A stretch of DNA of 64,000 nt, taken from positions 4,829,501 to 4,893,500 of the forward strand of contig NZ_NPJZ01000001.1 in assembly GCF_002245895.1 (NCBI RefSeq). Direction: 5' to 3'. Positions within the stretch are counted from its first letter, which is position 1, and each line of letters starts with the position of its first letter. The DNA is from Rhodococcus sp. OK302. Lineage in GTDB: Bacteria; Actinomycetota; Actinomycetes; Mycobacteriales; Mycobacteriaceae. The notes beneath the pieces are model-generated. The model made no database searches, had not been told where the DNA came from, and worked only from the letters and a program-made list of their open reading frames with translations. The position numbers and the translations under genes are program-made. Shown here piece after piece: positions 19,011 to 29,121 of the stretch.

Positions 19011-19862
19011 ATGAGTTCATCCCCCCCTCCCACATCCGATACCACAGCGAATGCCGCGAAGACGCGTCGCCAGCGGAAAATCCGCCGGCGCGTCACCGGA
19101 GCGCTCGTACTGATGATGGGATTGATCAGCGCCGGCTTCCTTGCCTCCGCCCTGACACCCGCTCCGCAGGTTGCTACCGCCAGCGACGACACTGCCGCTC
19201 TCATTCGAGAGGGCAAGCAGTTGTACGACACGTCGTGCATCACTTGCCACGGCGCCAACCTTCAGGGTGTCGAGGACCGCGGTCCCAGCCTGATCGGCGT
19301 CGGCGAGGCAGCCGTGTACTTCCAGGTTTCGACCGGACGCATGCCTGCAGCGCGCAACGAAGCCCAGGCTTCGCGTAAGGACCCCAAGTTCGACGCTGCA
19401 CAGACCGACGCTCTGGGTGCATTCATCCAGGCAAACGGTGGCGGCCCGACGCTCATTCGTGACGAGAACGGCGAAATCGCTCAGTCCTCGCTGCGTGGTG
19501 GCGACATCGGCCGAGGCAGCGAGCTCTTCCGGCTCAACTGCGCGTCCTGCCATAACTTCACCGGTCGCGGTGGCGCATTGTCTTCGGGCAAGTACGCACC
19601 GGTCCTGGACCCGGCGAACGAGCAGCAGATTTATGCCGCTATGGTCACCGGTCCCCAGAACATGCCGAAGTTCTCCGATCGTCAGCTGACGGTCGAAGAA
19701 AAGAAAGACATCATCGCGTACGTGAAGTCCTCCGGTGAGGCCAAGAACCCCGGCGGTTACGGTCTCGGCGGCGTCGGTCCGGCCTCTGAAGGTCTCTTCA
19801 TGTGGGCTGCCGGAATCATCGCTGTCGTTGGTGCAGCATTGTGGATCGGAGCAAGGTCATGA
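19011..19862 (+). CDS. qcrC: Diheme cytochrome c subunit of the bcc complex
   Basis: A 283-aa membrane-anchored diheme cytochrome that passes electrons from the bc1 core directly to the CuA site of the aa3 oxidase. Two CxxCH heme sites are visible, SCITCHG and NCASCHN. Hydrophobic segments at the N-terminus (about 32-50) and C-terminus (about 262-280) anchor both ends. The ATG at 19011 has AAAGGGA 6 nt upstream. Its stop overlaps the qcrA start (ATGA). Actinobacteria lack soluble cytochrome c, and this diheme protein substitutes for it. Confidence 0.97.
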   Translation: MSSSPPPTSDTTANAAKTRRQRKIRRRVTGALVLMMGLISAGFLASALTPAPQVATASDDTAALIREGKQLYDTSCITCHGANLQGVEDRGPSLIGVGEAAVYFQVSTGRMPAARNEAQASRKDPKFDAAQTDALGAFIQANGGGPTLIRDENGEIAQSSLRGGDIGRGSELFRLNCASCHNFTGRGGALSSGKYAPVLDPANEQQIYAAMVTGPQNMPKFSDRQLTVEEKKDIIAYVKSSGEAKNPGGYGLGGVGPASEGLFMWAAGIIAVVGAALWIGARS

Positions 19863-21001
19863 GCGACGCTGGCCAGCAGGGCGGCGATACGCCAAAGAAG
19901 TACACGGATGAGGAGCTCGACGCGATGTCTCGCGACGAGTTGGTCACCCTGGGTACCAATCTCGATGGCGTAGACATCGCCTTCCGCCGTAACCGTTGGT
20001 CGGTCGAAGGCACCAAGGCTGAGAAGCGCGCCGAGCGGAACGTTGCGTTCTGGTTCGGCCTCGCCGGTGTTTCGGCTATCGCTTTCATCGGAATTTACCT
20101 GTTCTGGCCCTGGCAGTACGCCGGTGCCGGTGACGCGGACTACGGCAAGTACAGCCTGTACACCCCGTTGATCGGCCTCACCATGGGTCTCGCGATCCTC
20201 GGTGTCGGTATCGGCGCGGTGCAGTTCACCAAGAAGTTCATCCCCGAAGAGGTGTCCATTCAGGACCGCCACGACGGTGGATCCTCCGAGGTCGATCGCC
20301 GTACTCTTGTCGCTCAGCTCGGCGAGTCCTTGGAATCGTCGACCATTCCCCGTCGCAAGGCCATCAAGCGCAGCTTGATGTTCGGTGGCGGTGCGCTCGG
20401 CGTCATGATGATCATGCCTCTCGGTGGACTCATCAAGAACCCGTGGGCCAAGGGCGACGACTCGCCGTTGTGGGTGTCCGGATGGACCCCCAACTACAAG
20501 GGCGAGACCATCTACCTCCGTCGTGACACCGGTCGCCCCGAGGACATCGTTCTCGTGCGTCCGGAAGATCTCGACGCCGGATCCATGGAAACGGTCTTCC
20601 CGTTCCGTGAATCCGATCGTGGTGACGACCATGCGCTGCTCGCAGCACTGCGCGGCATCCGCAACGCGGTCATGCTGATCCGCCTGCGCACGGAAGACGC
20701 CCAGCGTGTCACCAAGCGCAAGGGTCAGGAGAGCTTCAACTACGGCGATTACTTCGCGTACTCGAAGATCTGCACCCACCTGGGTTGCCCCACCTCGCTC
20801 TACGAACAGCAGAGCAACCGTATTCTGTGCCCCTGCCACCAGTCGCAGTTCGATGCACTGCAGTACGGCAAGCCGATCTTCGGTCCCGCTGCTCGCGCAC
20901 TTCCGCAGTTGCCTATTACAGTGAACGAAGAGGGCTTCCTGGTCGCCGATGGTGACTTCATCGAAGCACTCGGCCCGGCATTTTGGGAGCGTCGACCGTG
21001 A
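19859..21001 (+). CDS. qcrA: Ubiquinol/menaquinol-cytochrome c reductase Rieske Fe-S subunit
   Basis: A 380-aa Rieske protein of the actinobacterial three-helix type: about 180 N-terminal residues with three membrane segments, then a C-terminal 2Fe-2S domain. The cluster ligands are in [11 protein letters not shown] and CPCHQSQFD. The start is the ATG at 19859, which overlaps the qcrC stop; 19 codons of open frame upstream are inside qcrC and are not used. Its stop overlaps the qcrB start (GTGA), so all three reductase genes are translationally coupled. Confidence 0.97.
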   Translation: MSDAGQQGGDTPKKYTDEELDAMSRDELVTLGTNLDGVDIAFRRNRWSVEGTKAEKRAERNVAFWFGLAGVSAIAFIGIYLFWPWQYAGAGDADYGKYSLYTPLIGLTMGLAILGVGIGAVQFTKKFIPEEVSIQDRHDGGSSEVDRRTLVAQLGESLESSTIPRRKAIKRSLMFGGGALGVMMIMPLGGLIKNPWAKGDDSPLWVSGWTPNYKGETIYLRRDTGRPEDIVLVRPEDLDAGSMETVFPFRESDRGDDHALLAALRGIRNAVMLIRLRTEDAQRVTKRKGQESFNYGDYFAYSKICTHLGCPTSLYEQQSNRILCPCHQSQFDALQYGKPIFGPAARALPQLPITVNEEGFLVADGDFIEALGPAFWERRP

Positions 21002-22665
21002 CCACAACCACCACAAAACCATCCAAGATTGCGGCAGCCGCAGCTGGTCAAGCAGAGGCAGTGGATTCCCGCTACCACCTTGCAGCAGGCATGCGCCGGC
21101 AGATCAACAAGGTCTTCCCGACGCACTGGTCCTTCATGCTCGGCGAGATCGCGCTCTACAGCTTCGTGATCCTGCTGATCTCCGGCGTGTTCCTGACGCT
21201 GTTCTTCGATCCGTCGATGGCACACGTCGTTTACCAGGGTGCATACCAGCCGCTTCGCGGTGTGACCATGTCACGCGCTTACGAGACCACCCTGAACATC
21301 TCGTTCGAGGTTCGCGGCGGTCTCTTCGTTCGCCAGATTCACCACTGGGCAGCATTGATGTTCGCTGCCTCGATCGTCGTGCACCTCGCTCGCATCTTCT
21401 TCACCGGCGCATTCCGTCGTCCGCGTGAAGCGAACTGGGTCATCGGCTGCTTGCTGCTCGTCCTGGCGATGTTCGAAGGCTTCTTCGGCTACACCATCCC
21501 CGATGACCTTCTTTCCGGTACCGGCCTCCGCGCCGCGTTCGGTGGCATCACGATGAGTATTCCGGTCGTGGGTACCTGGATGCACTGGATGATCTTCGAC
21601 GGCGATTTCCCCGGCGATCTCATCATCCCGCGCCTTTACGTTGCACACGTGCTGCTGTTCCCGGGCATCATCTTGGCTTTGATCGCCGGCCACCTCGCGT
21701 TGGTCTGGTACCAGAAGCACACGCAGTTCCCCGGCCCCGGACGCACGGAAGAGAACGTCGTCGGCGTTCGCATTCTCCCGGTCTTCGCAATGAAGGGTGG
21801 CGCGTTCTTCGCCATCACCTTCGGTATTCTCGCGCTGCTGGGTGGTCTGTTCCAGATCAACCCGGTGTGGAATATCGGCCCGTACAACCCATCTCAGGTC
21901 TCGGCTGGTTCCCAGCCCGATATCTACATGATGTGGACGGACGGCCTTGCTCGACTGTGGCCTGCGTGGGAGATCTACCTGTTCGACCGCTACACGATCC
22001 CCGCAGTGTTTGCCGTTGCCCTCATCATGGGTCTCGTCTTCGGTCTGCTGTTCGCGTACCCGTGGATCGAAAAGCGCCTTACCGGCGACGATGCGCACCA
22101 CAACATCCTGCAACGTCCCCGCGACGTACCGGTGCGTACCGCTATCGGCGCAATGGCAATCACGTTCTACGTTGTCCTGACGGTGTCCTGCATCAACGAC
22201 ATCATCGCGTACCACCTGCATATCTCGTTGAACGCAATGACGTGGATGGGCCGTATCGGCATGGTCATCCTTCCGCCCATCGCATACTTCGTGACGTACC
22301 GGTTCTGCATCGGCCTGCAGCGCAGTGACCGTGCAGTCCTCGAGCACGGCATCGAGACCGGCATCATCAAGCGGATGCCGAACGGCCAGTACATCGAAAT
22401 CCACCAGCCGCTCGGACCCGTCGACGATCACGGACACCCGATCCCCCTCGAGTACCAGGGTGCAGCTGTTCCGAAGAAGATGAACAAGCTCGGCCTGGCC
22501 GGCAAGCCCGGCTCCGGTAGCTTGACCAAGGCTGACCCGGTGGAAGAGAGCCAAGCTCTCGAAGCCGCGGACCATGCGGCCGAGCACGAGCAGCTTCAGA
22601 TTCTGCTCGACTACCAGAACCGCACGCACGGCAAGACAGACGGTTCCAGTGGAGAACTCCACTAG
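20998..22665 (+). CDS. qcrB: Menaquinol-cytochrome c reductase cytochrome b subunit
   Basis: A 555-aa cytochrome b with eight or nine membrane helices. Heme-ligating His pairs lie in [18 protein letters not shown] and in [22 protein letters not shown]-terminal extension of about 120 residues, rich in charged residues, follows the last helix, typical of actinobacterial QcrB. The GTG at 20998 overlaps the qcrA stop. QcrB forms the quinol oxidation (Qp) site targeted by Q203-type inhibitors in mycobacteria. The operon ends at the hairpin 22681-22720. Confidence 0.97.
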   Translation: MTTTTTKPSKIAAAAAGQAEAVDSRYHLAAGMRRQINKVFPTHWSFMLGEIALYSFVILLISGVFLTLFFDPSMAHVVYQGAYQPLRGVTMSRAYETTLNISFEVRGGLFVRQIHHWAALMFAASIVVHLARIFFTGAFRRPREANWVIGCLLLVLAMFEGFFGYTIPDDLLSGTGLRAAFGGITMSIPVVGTWMHWMIFDGDFPGDLIIPRLYVAHVLLFPGIILALIAGHLALVWYQKHTQFPGPGRTEENVVGVRILPVFAMKGGAFFAITFGILALLGGLFQINPVWNIGPYNPSQVSAGSQPDIYMMWTDGLARLWPAWEIYLFDRYTIPAVFAVALIMGLVFGLLFAYPWIEKRLTGDDAHHNILQRPRDVPVRTAIGAMAITFYVVLTVSCINDIIAYHLHISLNAMTWMGRIGMVILPPIAYFVTYRFCIGLQRSDRAVLEHGIETGIIKRMPNGQYIEIHQPLGPVDDHGHPIPLEYQGAAVPKKMNKLGLAGKPGSGSLTKADPVEESQALEAADHAAEHEQLQILLDYQNRTHGKTDGSSGELH

Positions 22666-22680
22666 AACTTGAGCAACAAG

Positions 22681-22720
22681 CAATGAGGCCCCGCACCGAT
22701 TTCGGTGCGGGGCCTCATTG
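22681..22720. terminator. Terminator after qcrB
   Basis: Perfect 19-bp arms (22681-22699 and 22702-22720) around a very short centre lie between the convergent qcrB and a hypothetical gene on the - strand; probably bidirectional. Confidence 0.88.
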
Positions 22721-22735
22721 CGTTGTCTTCATCCA

Positions 22736-23263
22736 TCACATCTGGATTGCCCACATGTAGACCCGTCTCCCCTGGTCCACTGCTGGGTTCCACACACCTC
22801 GCAGAAAACCCTGACCGGTCATCGGAGACTCACACGACGTCAAGATCGACGACGGTACCGGACGATATTCCGACGGTATCCGACCAAAATCATGGACTAC
22901 GGCGGGCCCGCAGGACGTCAAACCAGCCTCAGCGCGAAGTTCCTCGGCTCGGGCACGCGAGGTTGATTCGATGACCAGGTACGCGCTCGAGTCGGGGAAG
23001 GAACTGTAGTACTTGGTGTACAAGATCGTGTCGGCCTCGCTCAGATGTAAGCCGAGGTTGGATGCCAGCGACTCCGCAGCCTTCTCGGCTGATCGCGCGT
23101 TCATCCAACGGTAGAGTGGCGGGCCGCCGAACCCGAGGGCCAGCGCTCCGACAAGAACGGCAGCGCAGATCCACAGTCGCCTGGACCGTTTCGGGAACCG
23201 AGTCACAGTTCCAGGAACCGAGTCGTTGCCCGTACCAACCTCAGACCTCGAACACCGTCGCAT
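22736..23263 (-). CDS. Hypothetical single-span membrane protein (Rv2197c position)
   Basis: Function not recognised. Up to 175 aa, with a basic stretch (RFPKRSRRLW) followed by one membrane helix (about residues 32-50) and an outside domain of about 120 residues. That domain holds two cysteines that could form a disulfide. It sits beside qcrB as Rv2197c does in mycobacteria, but I cannot show homology. The start is uncertain: the ATG at 23263 overlaps the end of the preceding monooxygenase gene by 23 nt, while a GTG at 23206 would start just before the basic stretch. Neither has a clear ribosome site. Confidence 0.65.
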   Translation of the reverse strand: MRRCSRSEVGTGNDSVPGTVTRFPKRSRRLWICAAVLVGALALGFGGPPLYRWMNARSAEKAAESLASNLGLHLSEADTILYTKYYSSFPDSSAYLVIESTSRARAEELRAEAGLTSCGPAVVHDFGRIPSEYRPVPSSILTSCESPMTGQGFLRGVWNPAVDQGRRVYMWAIQM

Positions 23264-23537
23264 AGTGCTCTACGGTCGGGAATGGGCTGTAGAACCTGTG
23301 GAGGAGCTCTCGCCAACGTTCGTAGCCCTCGGACTGCCTGAAGCCCTCTGTGTGCGCCTCGAGGCTCTCCCACTCCACGAGCAACAGGTACTGCTCCGGC
23401 GATTCCAGGCAATGAGAGAGACGCAGTCGAATGAATCCTGGTACCGCCGCAATGATTCCCTTGGCCGTGTCGAAGGCTGCCTCGAACTCCGCAGAAAGTT
23501 TCGGATCAACCTGCAAGAGTGCGTGTTCAAGGATCAT
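23241..23537 (-). CDS. Antibiotic biosynthesis monooxygenase (ABM)-domain protein
   Basis: A 98-aa ferredoxin-like dimeric alpha-beta protein. The pattern ILEHALLQVDPKLSAEFEAAFDTAKGIIAAVPGF, then QYLLLVEWESLEAHTEGFRQSEGYERWRELLHRFY, is typical of the ABM family, which includes cofactor-free monooxygenases and heme-degrading IsdG-like enzymes. No specific reaction can be assigned. The ATG at 23537 fits the domain boundary; the frame continues about 50 codons upstream, but that part covers the ctaF terminator and is not conserved. It is tightly linked to the membrane protein downstream. Confidence 0.82.
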   Translation of the reverse strand: MILEHALLQVDPKLSAEFEAAFDTAKGIIAAVPGFIRLRLSHCLESPEQYLLLVEWESLEAHTEGFRQSEGYERWRELLHRFYSPFPTVEHYATVFEV

Positions 23538-23591
23538 TCCAGAAGTGTGACATATGCCGAACCCGCGCTCCCCCATTCGGCGACAAGCAAA

Positions 23592-23626
23592 AGAGGCGCC
23601 GAACCCGTAAGGGGTTCGGCGCCTCT
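23592..23626 (-). terminator. Terminator after ctaF
   Basis: Perfect 15-bp arms (23592-23606 and 23612-23626) with a 5-nt loop, 17 nt after the ctaF stop. Confidence 0.85.
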
Positions 23627-23643
23627 GAAGAGTGCGGGTGACG

Positions 23644-24060
23644 CTAGTGCTTTTCTGGTCCAACGTGGTACTCGAACACGAGGCCTGCACACGCTGCGAT
23701 GATGCAGATGACTCCGACCGCGATCATCCAAGGCTGGAAGAACGCCAGCGAGACGGCTGCGATGGCGGCAGCAGCAGCCAACAGGATAGGCCAGAAGCTA
23801 CCGGGGCTGAAGAAGCCCAGCTCTCCCGAACCATCCGAGATTTCAGCGTCGTCATAGTCTTCCGGACGCGTGTCCAGTCGACGAGCGACAAAGCGGAAAT
23901 AGGTTCCCACGATGAGTGTCAGTCCTGCGGACAGGACGATGGCCGTGAGTCCGGCCCATTCGATTCCTGTACGAGAGAGCGCGGTGAACACTCCATAGAT
24001 GATCGCGACGAGAATGAAGAAAACCGTCAGGATCTCGAAGAGCTTGGCTTCGATCTTCAT
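23644..24060 (-). CDS. ctaF: Cytochrome c oxidase subunit IV, actinobacterial type
   Basis: A 138-aa four-helix membrane protein of the aa3 oxidase, equivalent to Rv2199c. Helices lie at about residues 8-28, 36-56, 90-108 and 110-130, with a charged loop ([24 protein letters not shown]) between the pairs that is the most conserved part of this family. The ATG at 24060 has AAGGACAAG in its leader. It lies 39 nt after ctaC on the same strand and is cotranscribed with it. Confidence 0.95.
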   Translation of the reverse strand: MKIEAKLFEILTVFFILVAIIYGVFTALSRTGIEWAGLTAIVLSAGLTLIVGTYFRFVARRLDTRPEDYDDAEISDGSGELGFFSPGSFWPILLAAAAAIAAVSLAFFQPWMIAVGVICIIAACAGLVFEYHVGPEKH

Positions 24061-24099
24061 ATCAGCACTTGTCCTTGTTCAGTGAAGAGGCTGGCCGGC

Positions 24100-25158
24100 T
24101 CAGTTGCCTGCAGTAGCGACGGTTGCCTGACGGTACTCGCGGTCGGTGTTGAACGGCGTGGTCGACGTTGCCACCGGCGACTGACCGATTGCCGACAATG
24201 CCTCAGCGGTGCTCAGACCGCCCTTACCCTCAGCGTCGCCCTTGCGCAGTTCGATGTACTTCGCGAAGTCTGCCGGCGAAACCGCACGGACCTCGAAGTT
24301 CATCATTGCGTGGAAGGTGCCACACATTTCGGCACAACGCCCGACAAATGCGCCTTCCTTCTCGATCTCACTGATCTGGAAGATGTTGTCGGAGTGGTTC
24401 TGCTTCGGGTTCGGCATAACGTCACGCTTGAACAGGAACTCGGGAACCCAGAACGCGTGAATCACGTCGGAGGATGCAAGTTCGAACTGAATGCGCTTGC
24501 CGGTCGGCAGAACCAGGATCGGAATTTCGGAACTGGATCCGACGGTCTCGATCTTGTCGTAGTGCAGGTAACTCAGATCCTGCACGCTGTTGCCATGGAT
24601 GGGTCCGGGAACCTCTTCGCCGTGAGCGTTCACGGTCGAGCCCTCAGCCTTGGATGCTTCCTCGGCCTCGGCATCGATGCCGTTGTACTTGGCAGTTCCG
24701 TCGCCCAGCTCGATTGAGCGGTAGCCGAACTTCCAGTTCCACTGGAATGCCGTGACGTCGACGACGACGTCAGGGTTTTCCGTCCTCTCCAGAACCTTGT
24801 TCTGGACGATGACGGTGAAGTAGAAGAGAACCGCGATGATCACGAAGGGAACTGCCGTGTAACCGAGTTCGAGGGGCACGTTGTATGCCGTCTGACGCGG
24901 GAACTCAGGCGAGTCCTTCTTCTTGCGGTGGAAGATGACGGCCCAGAAGACCAATCCCCACACCAGAACACCCATGACGAGGGCGGCTACTACCGACCAC
25001 GTCCACAGCTCTCGCATGCTCTTCGCCTCAGGAGTAATGCCCGAGGGCCACCCGAAACGGAGCACTTCATTGTCGATGGAGCAACCCGACAGCAGCAAGG
25101 CAGCAATGCCCAAAGTTACTGCCAGCCCCGCTCGCCGAAGGATCCGACCTTGCGCCAC
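24100..25158 (-). CDS. ctaC: Cytochrome c oxidase subunit II (lipoprotein)
   Basis: A 352-aa subunit that carries the dinuclear CuA centre receiving electrons from QcrC. The signal peptide ends in the lipobox LLLSGC, so the mature protein is lipidated. Two membrane helices follow (about 50-72 and 95-115), then the cupredoxin domain with the CuA ligand motif CAEMCGTFHAMM and an upstream HAFWVPEF His. A stretch of about 35 residues (IDAEAEEASKAEGSTVNAHGEEVPG) is an insertion typical of actinobacterial CtaC. The GTG at 25158 has AGGAAGG 7 nt upstream. Confidence 0.95.
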   Translation of the reverse strand: MAQGRILRRAGLAVTLGIAALLLSGCSIDNEVLRFGWPSGITPEAKSMRELWTWSVVAALVMGVLVWGLVFWAVIFHRKKKDSPEFPRQTAYNVPLELGYTAVPFVIIAVLFYFTVIVQNKVLERTENPDVVVDVTAFQWNWKFGYRSIELGDGTAKYNGIDAEAEEASKAEGSTVNAHGEEVPGPIHGNSVQDLSYLHYDKIETVGSSSEIPILVLPTGKRIQFELASSDVIHAFWVPEFLFKRDVMPNPKQNHSDNIFQISEIEKEGAFVGRCAEMCGTFHAMMNFEVRAVSPADFAKYIELRKGDAEGKGGLSTAEALSAIGQSPVATSTTPFNTDREYRQATVATAGN

Positions 25159-25485
25159 GTTCACGCCTTCCTGATCGCCACAAAATTCAACTAGGGCACC
25201 TCGAAGGGAAGGCCCAATTACTACGCAGCGTAGACCAAAGGTGGGCGGTATCCATCCCCGGGTCCTCGGCCGTGTCGCGTCGGACGTCACACAAATCTCT
25301 CAGGCGCAGCTCAGGAACTGGTCAGCCGTCGCAAGCGACCTACATCACTGCAATTCGATCGGTCACGATCGGCACAGCCTCGGATCTGCGGCATACTTTC
25401 GGGAAGAGTTCGTTGACCTCTCCCGGACGCGTGTTGTCCGGGAGCCTTCTGCAATAAAAAATTCTGAATCGAGGAACCGGACACT
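25159..25485. other. Divergent promoter region of ctaC and asnB
   Basis: About 330 bases without a gene. Near the asnB end, 25420-25444 forms a hairpin with perfect 9-bp arms and a 7-nt loop, preceded by TTGACC. It lies in the probable asnB leader and could be an operator or mRNA structure. No riboswitch class was recognised. Confidence 0.55.
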
Positions 25486-27411
25486 GTGTGTGGACTGCTC
25501 GGGCTACTGACATCTGGCGGAACCAGCGACGACGCCGTCGCTCAGGTCGACCAGGCGATGCACTGCCTGCGTCACCGTGGACCCGACGAACATGGGACAT
25601 GGCATGACGACCACCTCGTCTTCGGTTTCAATCGCCTGTCGATCATCGACATCGAACACTCGCATCAGCCGTTGCGGTGGGGGCCGCCGGAAAATCCTGA
25701 GCGCTATGCGCTGACGTTCAACGGCGAGATCTACAACTACCTGGAGATCCGGGCCGAGCTCGCCAAGGAACACGACGCCAAGTTCTTCACCGAGGGCGAC
25801 TCCGAGTCCATCGTCGCGGCGTTCCACTATTGGGGCGAGGCCGCAGTCCAACGACTGCGCGGCATGTTCGCATTCGCTATCTGGGACACCGAGACGCGTG
25901 AGCTGTTCATCGCTCGAGATCAGTTCGGCATCAAGCCGTTGTTCATCGCGACCGGACCCGGCGGCACTGCTTTCGGCAGCGAGAAGAAGAGCCTCCTCGA
26001 GCTGACGGACTTGATCGGAATCGGCACGGAATTGGATCCGCGTGCGATCGAGCACTACACGGTCCTGCAGTACGTTCCGGAACCGGAGACGCTCCACAAG
26101 GAGATCCGCCGTCTCGAATCCGGCTGTTTCGCGCGGGTCCGTCCCGGCGAGAAGCCACAGATCACGCGGTACTTCACACCCAAGTTTCCGGCTAAGCCGT
26201 TCGCTCCGGGGACGGAGAAGGCGCGGTACAAGGAAATTGCCGACGCCCTCGAAGACTCCGTCGCAAAGCACATGCGCGCCGACGTCACCGTCGGATCATT
26301 CCTCTCCGGCGGTATCGACTCCACGGCTATCGCCGCGCTGGCAATCCGCCACAATCCGAACCTGATCACCTTCACGACGGGTTTCGAGCGTGACGGCTAC
26401 TCCGAGGTCGACGTCGCAGCCGAGTCGGCCGAGGCCATCGGCGCCCGGCATGTGGTCAAGGTGGTCTCCCCCGCCGAGTTTGCCGCCGCCATCCCCGAAA
26501 TCGTCTGGTACCTCGACGATCCGGTCGCGGATCCGGCCTTGATCCCGCTGTGGTTCATCGCGAAGGAAGCCCGCAAGCACGTCAAGGTCGTGTTGTCCGG
26601 CGAAGGCGCGGACGAACTGTTCGGCGGCTACACGATCTATCGTGAACCGTTGTCCCTCAAGCCTTTCGAGTACCTTCCGCAGGGACTACGTCGAGCGGCC
26701 GGAAAGCTCTCCGAGCGCATCCCCGACGGCACTCGCGGCAAGAGCCTGCTCAACCGCGGATCATTGACGCTGGAAGAGCGGTACTACGGCAACGCCCGTA
26801 GCTTCAACGACGCTCAACTCCGGGCCGTTTTGCGTGACTTCCGCCCCGAGTGGACACACCAGGACGTGACAGCGCCGATCTACGCTCAGTCTCGCGATTG
26901 GGATCCGGTGGCGCGTATGCAGCACCTGGACCTGTTCACGTGGCTGCGCGGCGACATCCTCGTCAAGGCCGACAAGATGACCATGGCAAACTCTCTCGAG
27001 TTGCGTGTCCCGTTCCTCGATTCCGAGGTCTTCGACGTCGCGTCGCGGGTACCGCTGGATCAGAAGATCACCAAGGACACCACGAAGTACGCGCTACGTC
27101 AGGCGCTCGAAGGCATTGTCCCGCATCATGTTCTGCATCGAGCCAAGCTCGGATTCCCGGTTCCGCTTCGCCACTGGTTGCGCGGAACGGAACTCTTCGA
27201 CTGGGCGCACCTGCAGATCGAAGAATCGGGCACCGACCACATCTTCGACAAGGCCGCGGTCGCAAAGATGCTCAATGACCACCGCGCCGGCGTCTCCGAT
27301 CACAGTCGCCGGTTGTGGACTGTGCTGACCTTCATGGTCTGGCACGGAATCTTCGTGGAGAAGCGCATCGTTCCGCAGATCCAGGAACCGGTGTATCCGG
27401 TCAATATCTAA
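25486..27411 (+). CDS. asnB: Glutamine-hydrolysing asparagine synthetase family protein
   Basis: A 641-aa class-II glutamine amidotransferase. It starts GTG-Cys, so Cys2 becomes the N-terminal nucleophile, followed by RHRGPDEHGTW and FNGEIYNYLEIR of the glutaminase domain. The synthetase half has the ATP pyrophosphatase loop SGGIDSTAIAALA and the SGEGADELFGGY motif. The Rv2201 homologue is essential in mycobacteria and the family also amidates cell-wall peptides (LtsA), so amidation of a meso-DAP residue is an alternative role. GAGGA precedes the start. A long palindrome at 27421 ends it. Confidence 0.9.
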   Translation: MCGLLGLLTSGGTSDDAVAQVDQAMHCLRHRGPDEHGTWHDDHLVFGFNRLSIIDIEHSHQPLRWGPPENPERYALTFNGEIYNYLEIRAELAKEHDAKFFTEGDSESIVAAFHYWGEAAVQRLRGMFAFAIWDTETRELFIARDQFGIKPLFIATGPGGTAFGSEKKSLLELTDLIGIGTELDPRAIEHYTVLQYVPEPETLHKEIRRLESGCFARVRPGEKPQITRYFTPKFPAKPFAPGTEKARYKEIADALEDSVAKHMRADVTVGSFLSGGIDSTAIAALAIRHNPNLITFTTGFERDGYSEVDVAAESAEAIGARHVVKVVSPAEFAAAIPEIVWYLDDPVADPALIPLWFIAKEARKHVKVVLSGEGADELFGGYTIYREPLSLKPFEYLPQGLRRAAGKLSERIPDGTRGKSLLNRGSLTLEERYYGNARSFNDAQLRAVLRDFRPEWTHQDVTAPIYAQSRDWDPVARMQHLDLFTWLRGDILVKADKMTMANSLELRVPFLDSEVFDVASRVPLDQKITKDTTKYALRQALEGIVPHHVLHRAKLGFPVPLRHWLRGTELFDWAHLQIEESGTDHIFDKAAVAKMLNDHRAGVSDHSRRLWTVLTFMVWHGIFVEKRIVPQIQEPVYPVNI

Positions 27412-27420
27412 AAGACCTCA

Positions 27421-27470
27421 CGTAATGAACAAGCCCGGCTCACCTGTGTGAGCCGGGCTTGTTCATTACG
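27421..27470. terminator. Bidirectional terminator between asnB and adoK
   Basis: Perfect 22-bp palindrome (arms 27421-27442 and 27449-27470) with a 6-nt loop between convergent genes. Confidence 0.9.
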
Positions 27471-27481
27471 ATGAGGATCGA

Positions 27482-28495
<1,014 letters not shown>

Positions 28496-28562
28496 TCACG
28501 GTACCGCGCTCGGTACGCGTATCGGCACATACGGATTCCGTACGTACGGTTCGCCGCAGACG

Positions 28563-28597
28563 ACTGACGCGGAACCGATTACCGGTTCCGCGTCAGT
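28563..28597 (-). terminator. Hairpin after the Fe-S carrier gene
   Basis: Perfect 15-bp arms (28563-28577 and 28583-28597) with a 5-nt loop, about 30 nt after the stop at 28629. Confidence 0.8.
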
Positions 28598-28628
28598 TGT
28601 GTGCGTCTTAAGTTGTGATCGACTTAAC

Positions 28629-28979
28629 TCAGTTGAACGAGTCGCCGCAGGCGCACGAGCCCGTTGCGTTGGGATTGTCGATCGAGAAGCCCTGCTGCTC
28701 GATGGTGTCGAGGAAGTCGATGGATGCACCTTCGACGTACGGTGCGCTCATCCGGTCGACAACCAGGTTGACGCCGTCGAAGTTGACGGTGAGGTCACCG
28801 TCAAGGGTGCGGTCGTCGAAGAACAGCTGGTACTTCAGTCCGGCACAGCCGCCCGGCTGCACTGCGATACGCAGCGCGAGGTCGTCGCGACCTTCCTGAT
28901 CGAAGAGTGCCTTCGCCTTGGCGGATGCGGTCTCGGTCATCTTGACGCCGTGGGTGGCGGTCTCGTTCTGCACAGTCAT
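28629..28979 (-). CDS. erpA: A-type iron-sulfur cluster carrier (HesB/IscA/ErpA family)
   Basis: A 116-aa scaffold that delivers Fe-S clusters to apoproteins. The three ligand cysteines are Cys45 (GGCAGLKY), Cys109 and Cys111 (GSCACGDSF), with family spacing. The ATG at 28979 has AGGGAGAG 3 nt upstream. It is the Rv2204c position. Fe-S targets close by include the lipoyl synthase, with two 4Fe-4S clusters, and the Rieske protein. The symbol follows common actinobacterial usage; the IscA-versus-ErpA distinction is not decided by the sequence. Confidence 0.92.
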   Translation of the reverse strand: MTVQNETATHGVKMTETASAKAKALFDQEGRDDLALRIAVQPGGCAGLKYQLFFDDRTLDGDLTVNFDGVNLVVDRMSAPYVEGASIDFLDTIEQQGFSIDNPNATGSCACGDSFN

Positions 28980-29121
28980 GGGCTCTCCCTAATATTCGTA
29001 CCAACCCGTGAACGCTTCAACGGTACGCCGCTGCCGACTTATTCCCGCCAGTTCTTACCGTGTGCGATTCGCCTTCATCCTAGCTGTTCCAGCTCAGTCG
29101 GCAACGACACGTCGACTGTGC

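Noticed and set aside
19757..22683. Long open frames on the - strand opposite qcrA and qcrB (421 and 470 codons)
   Set aside because: They are a codon-bias shadow of strongly conserved + strand genes; the predicted products are Asp/Glu/Arg-rich without any domain.
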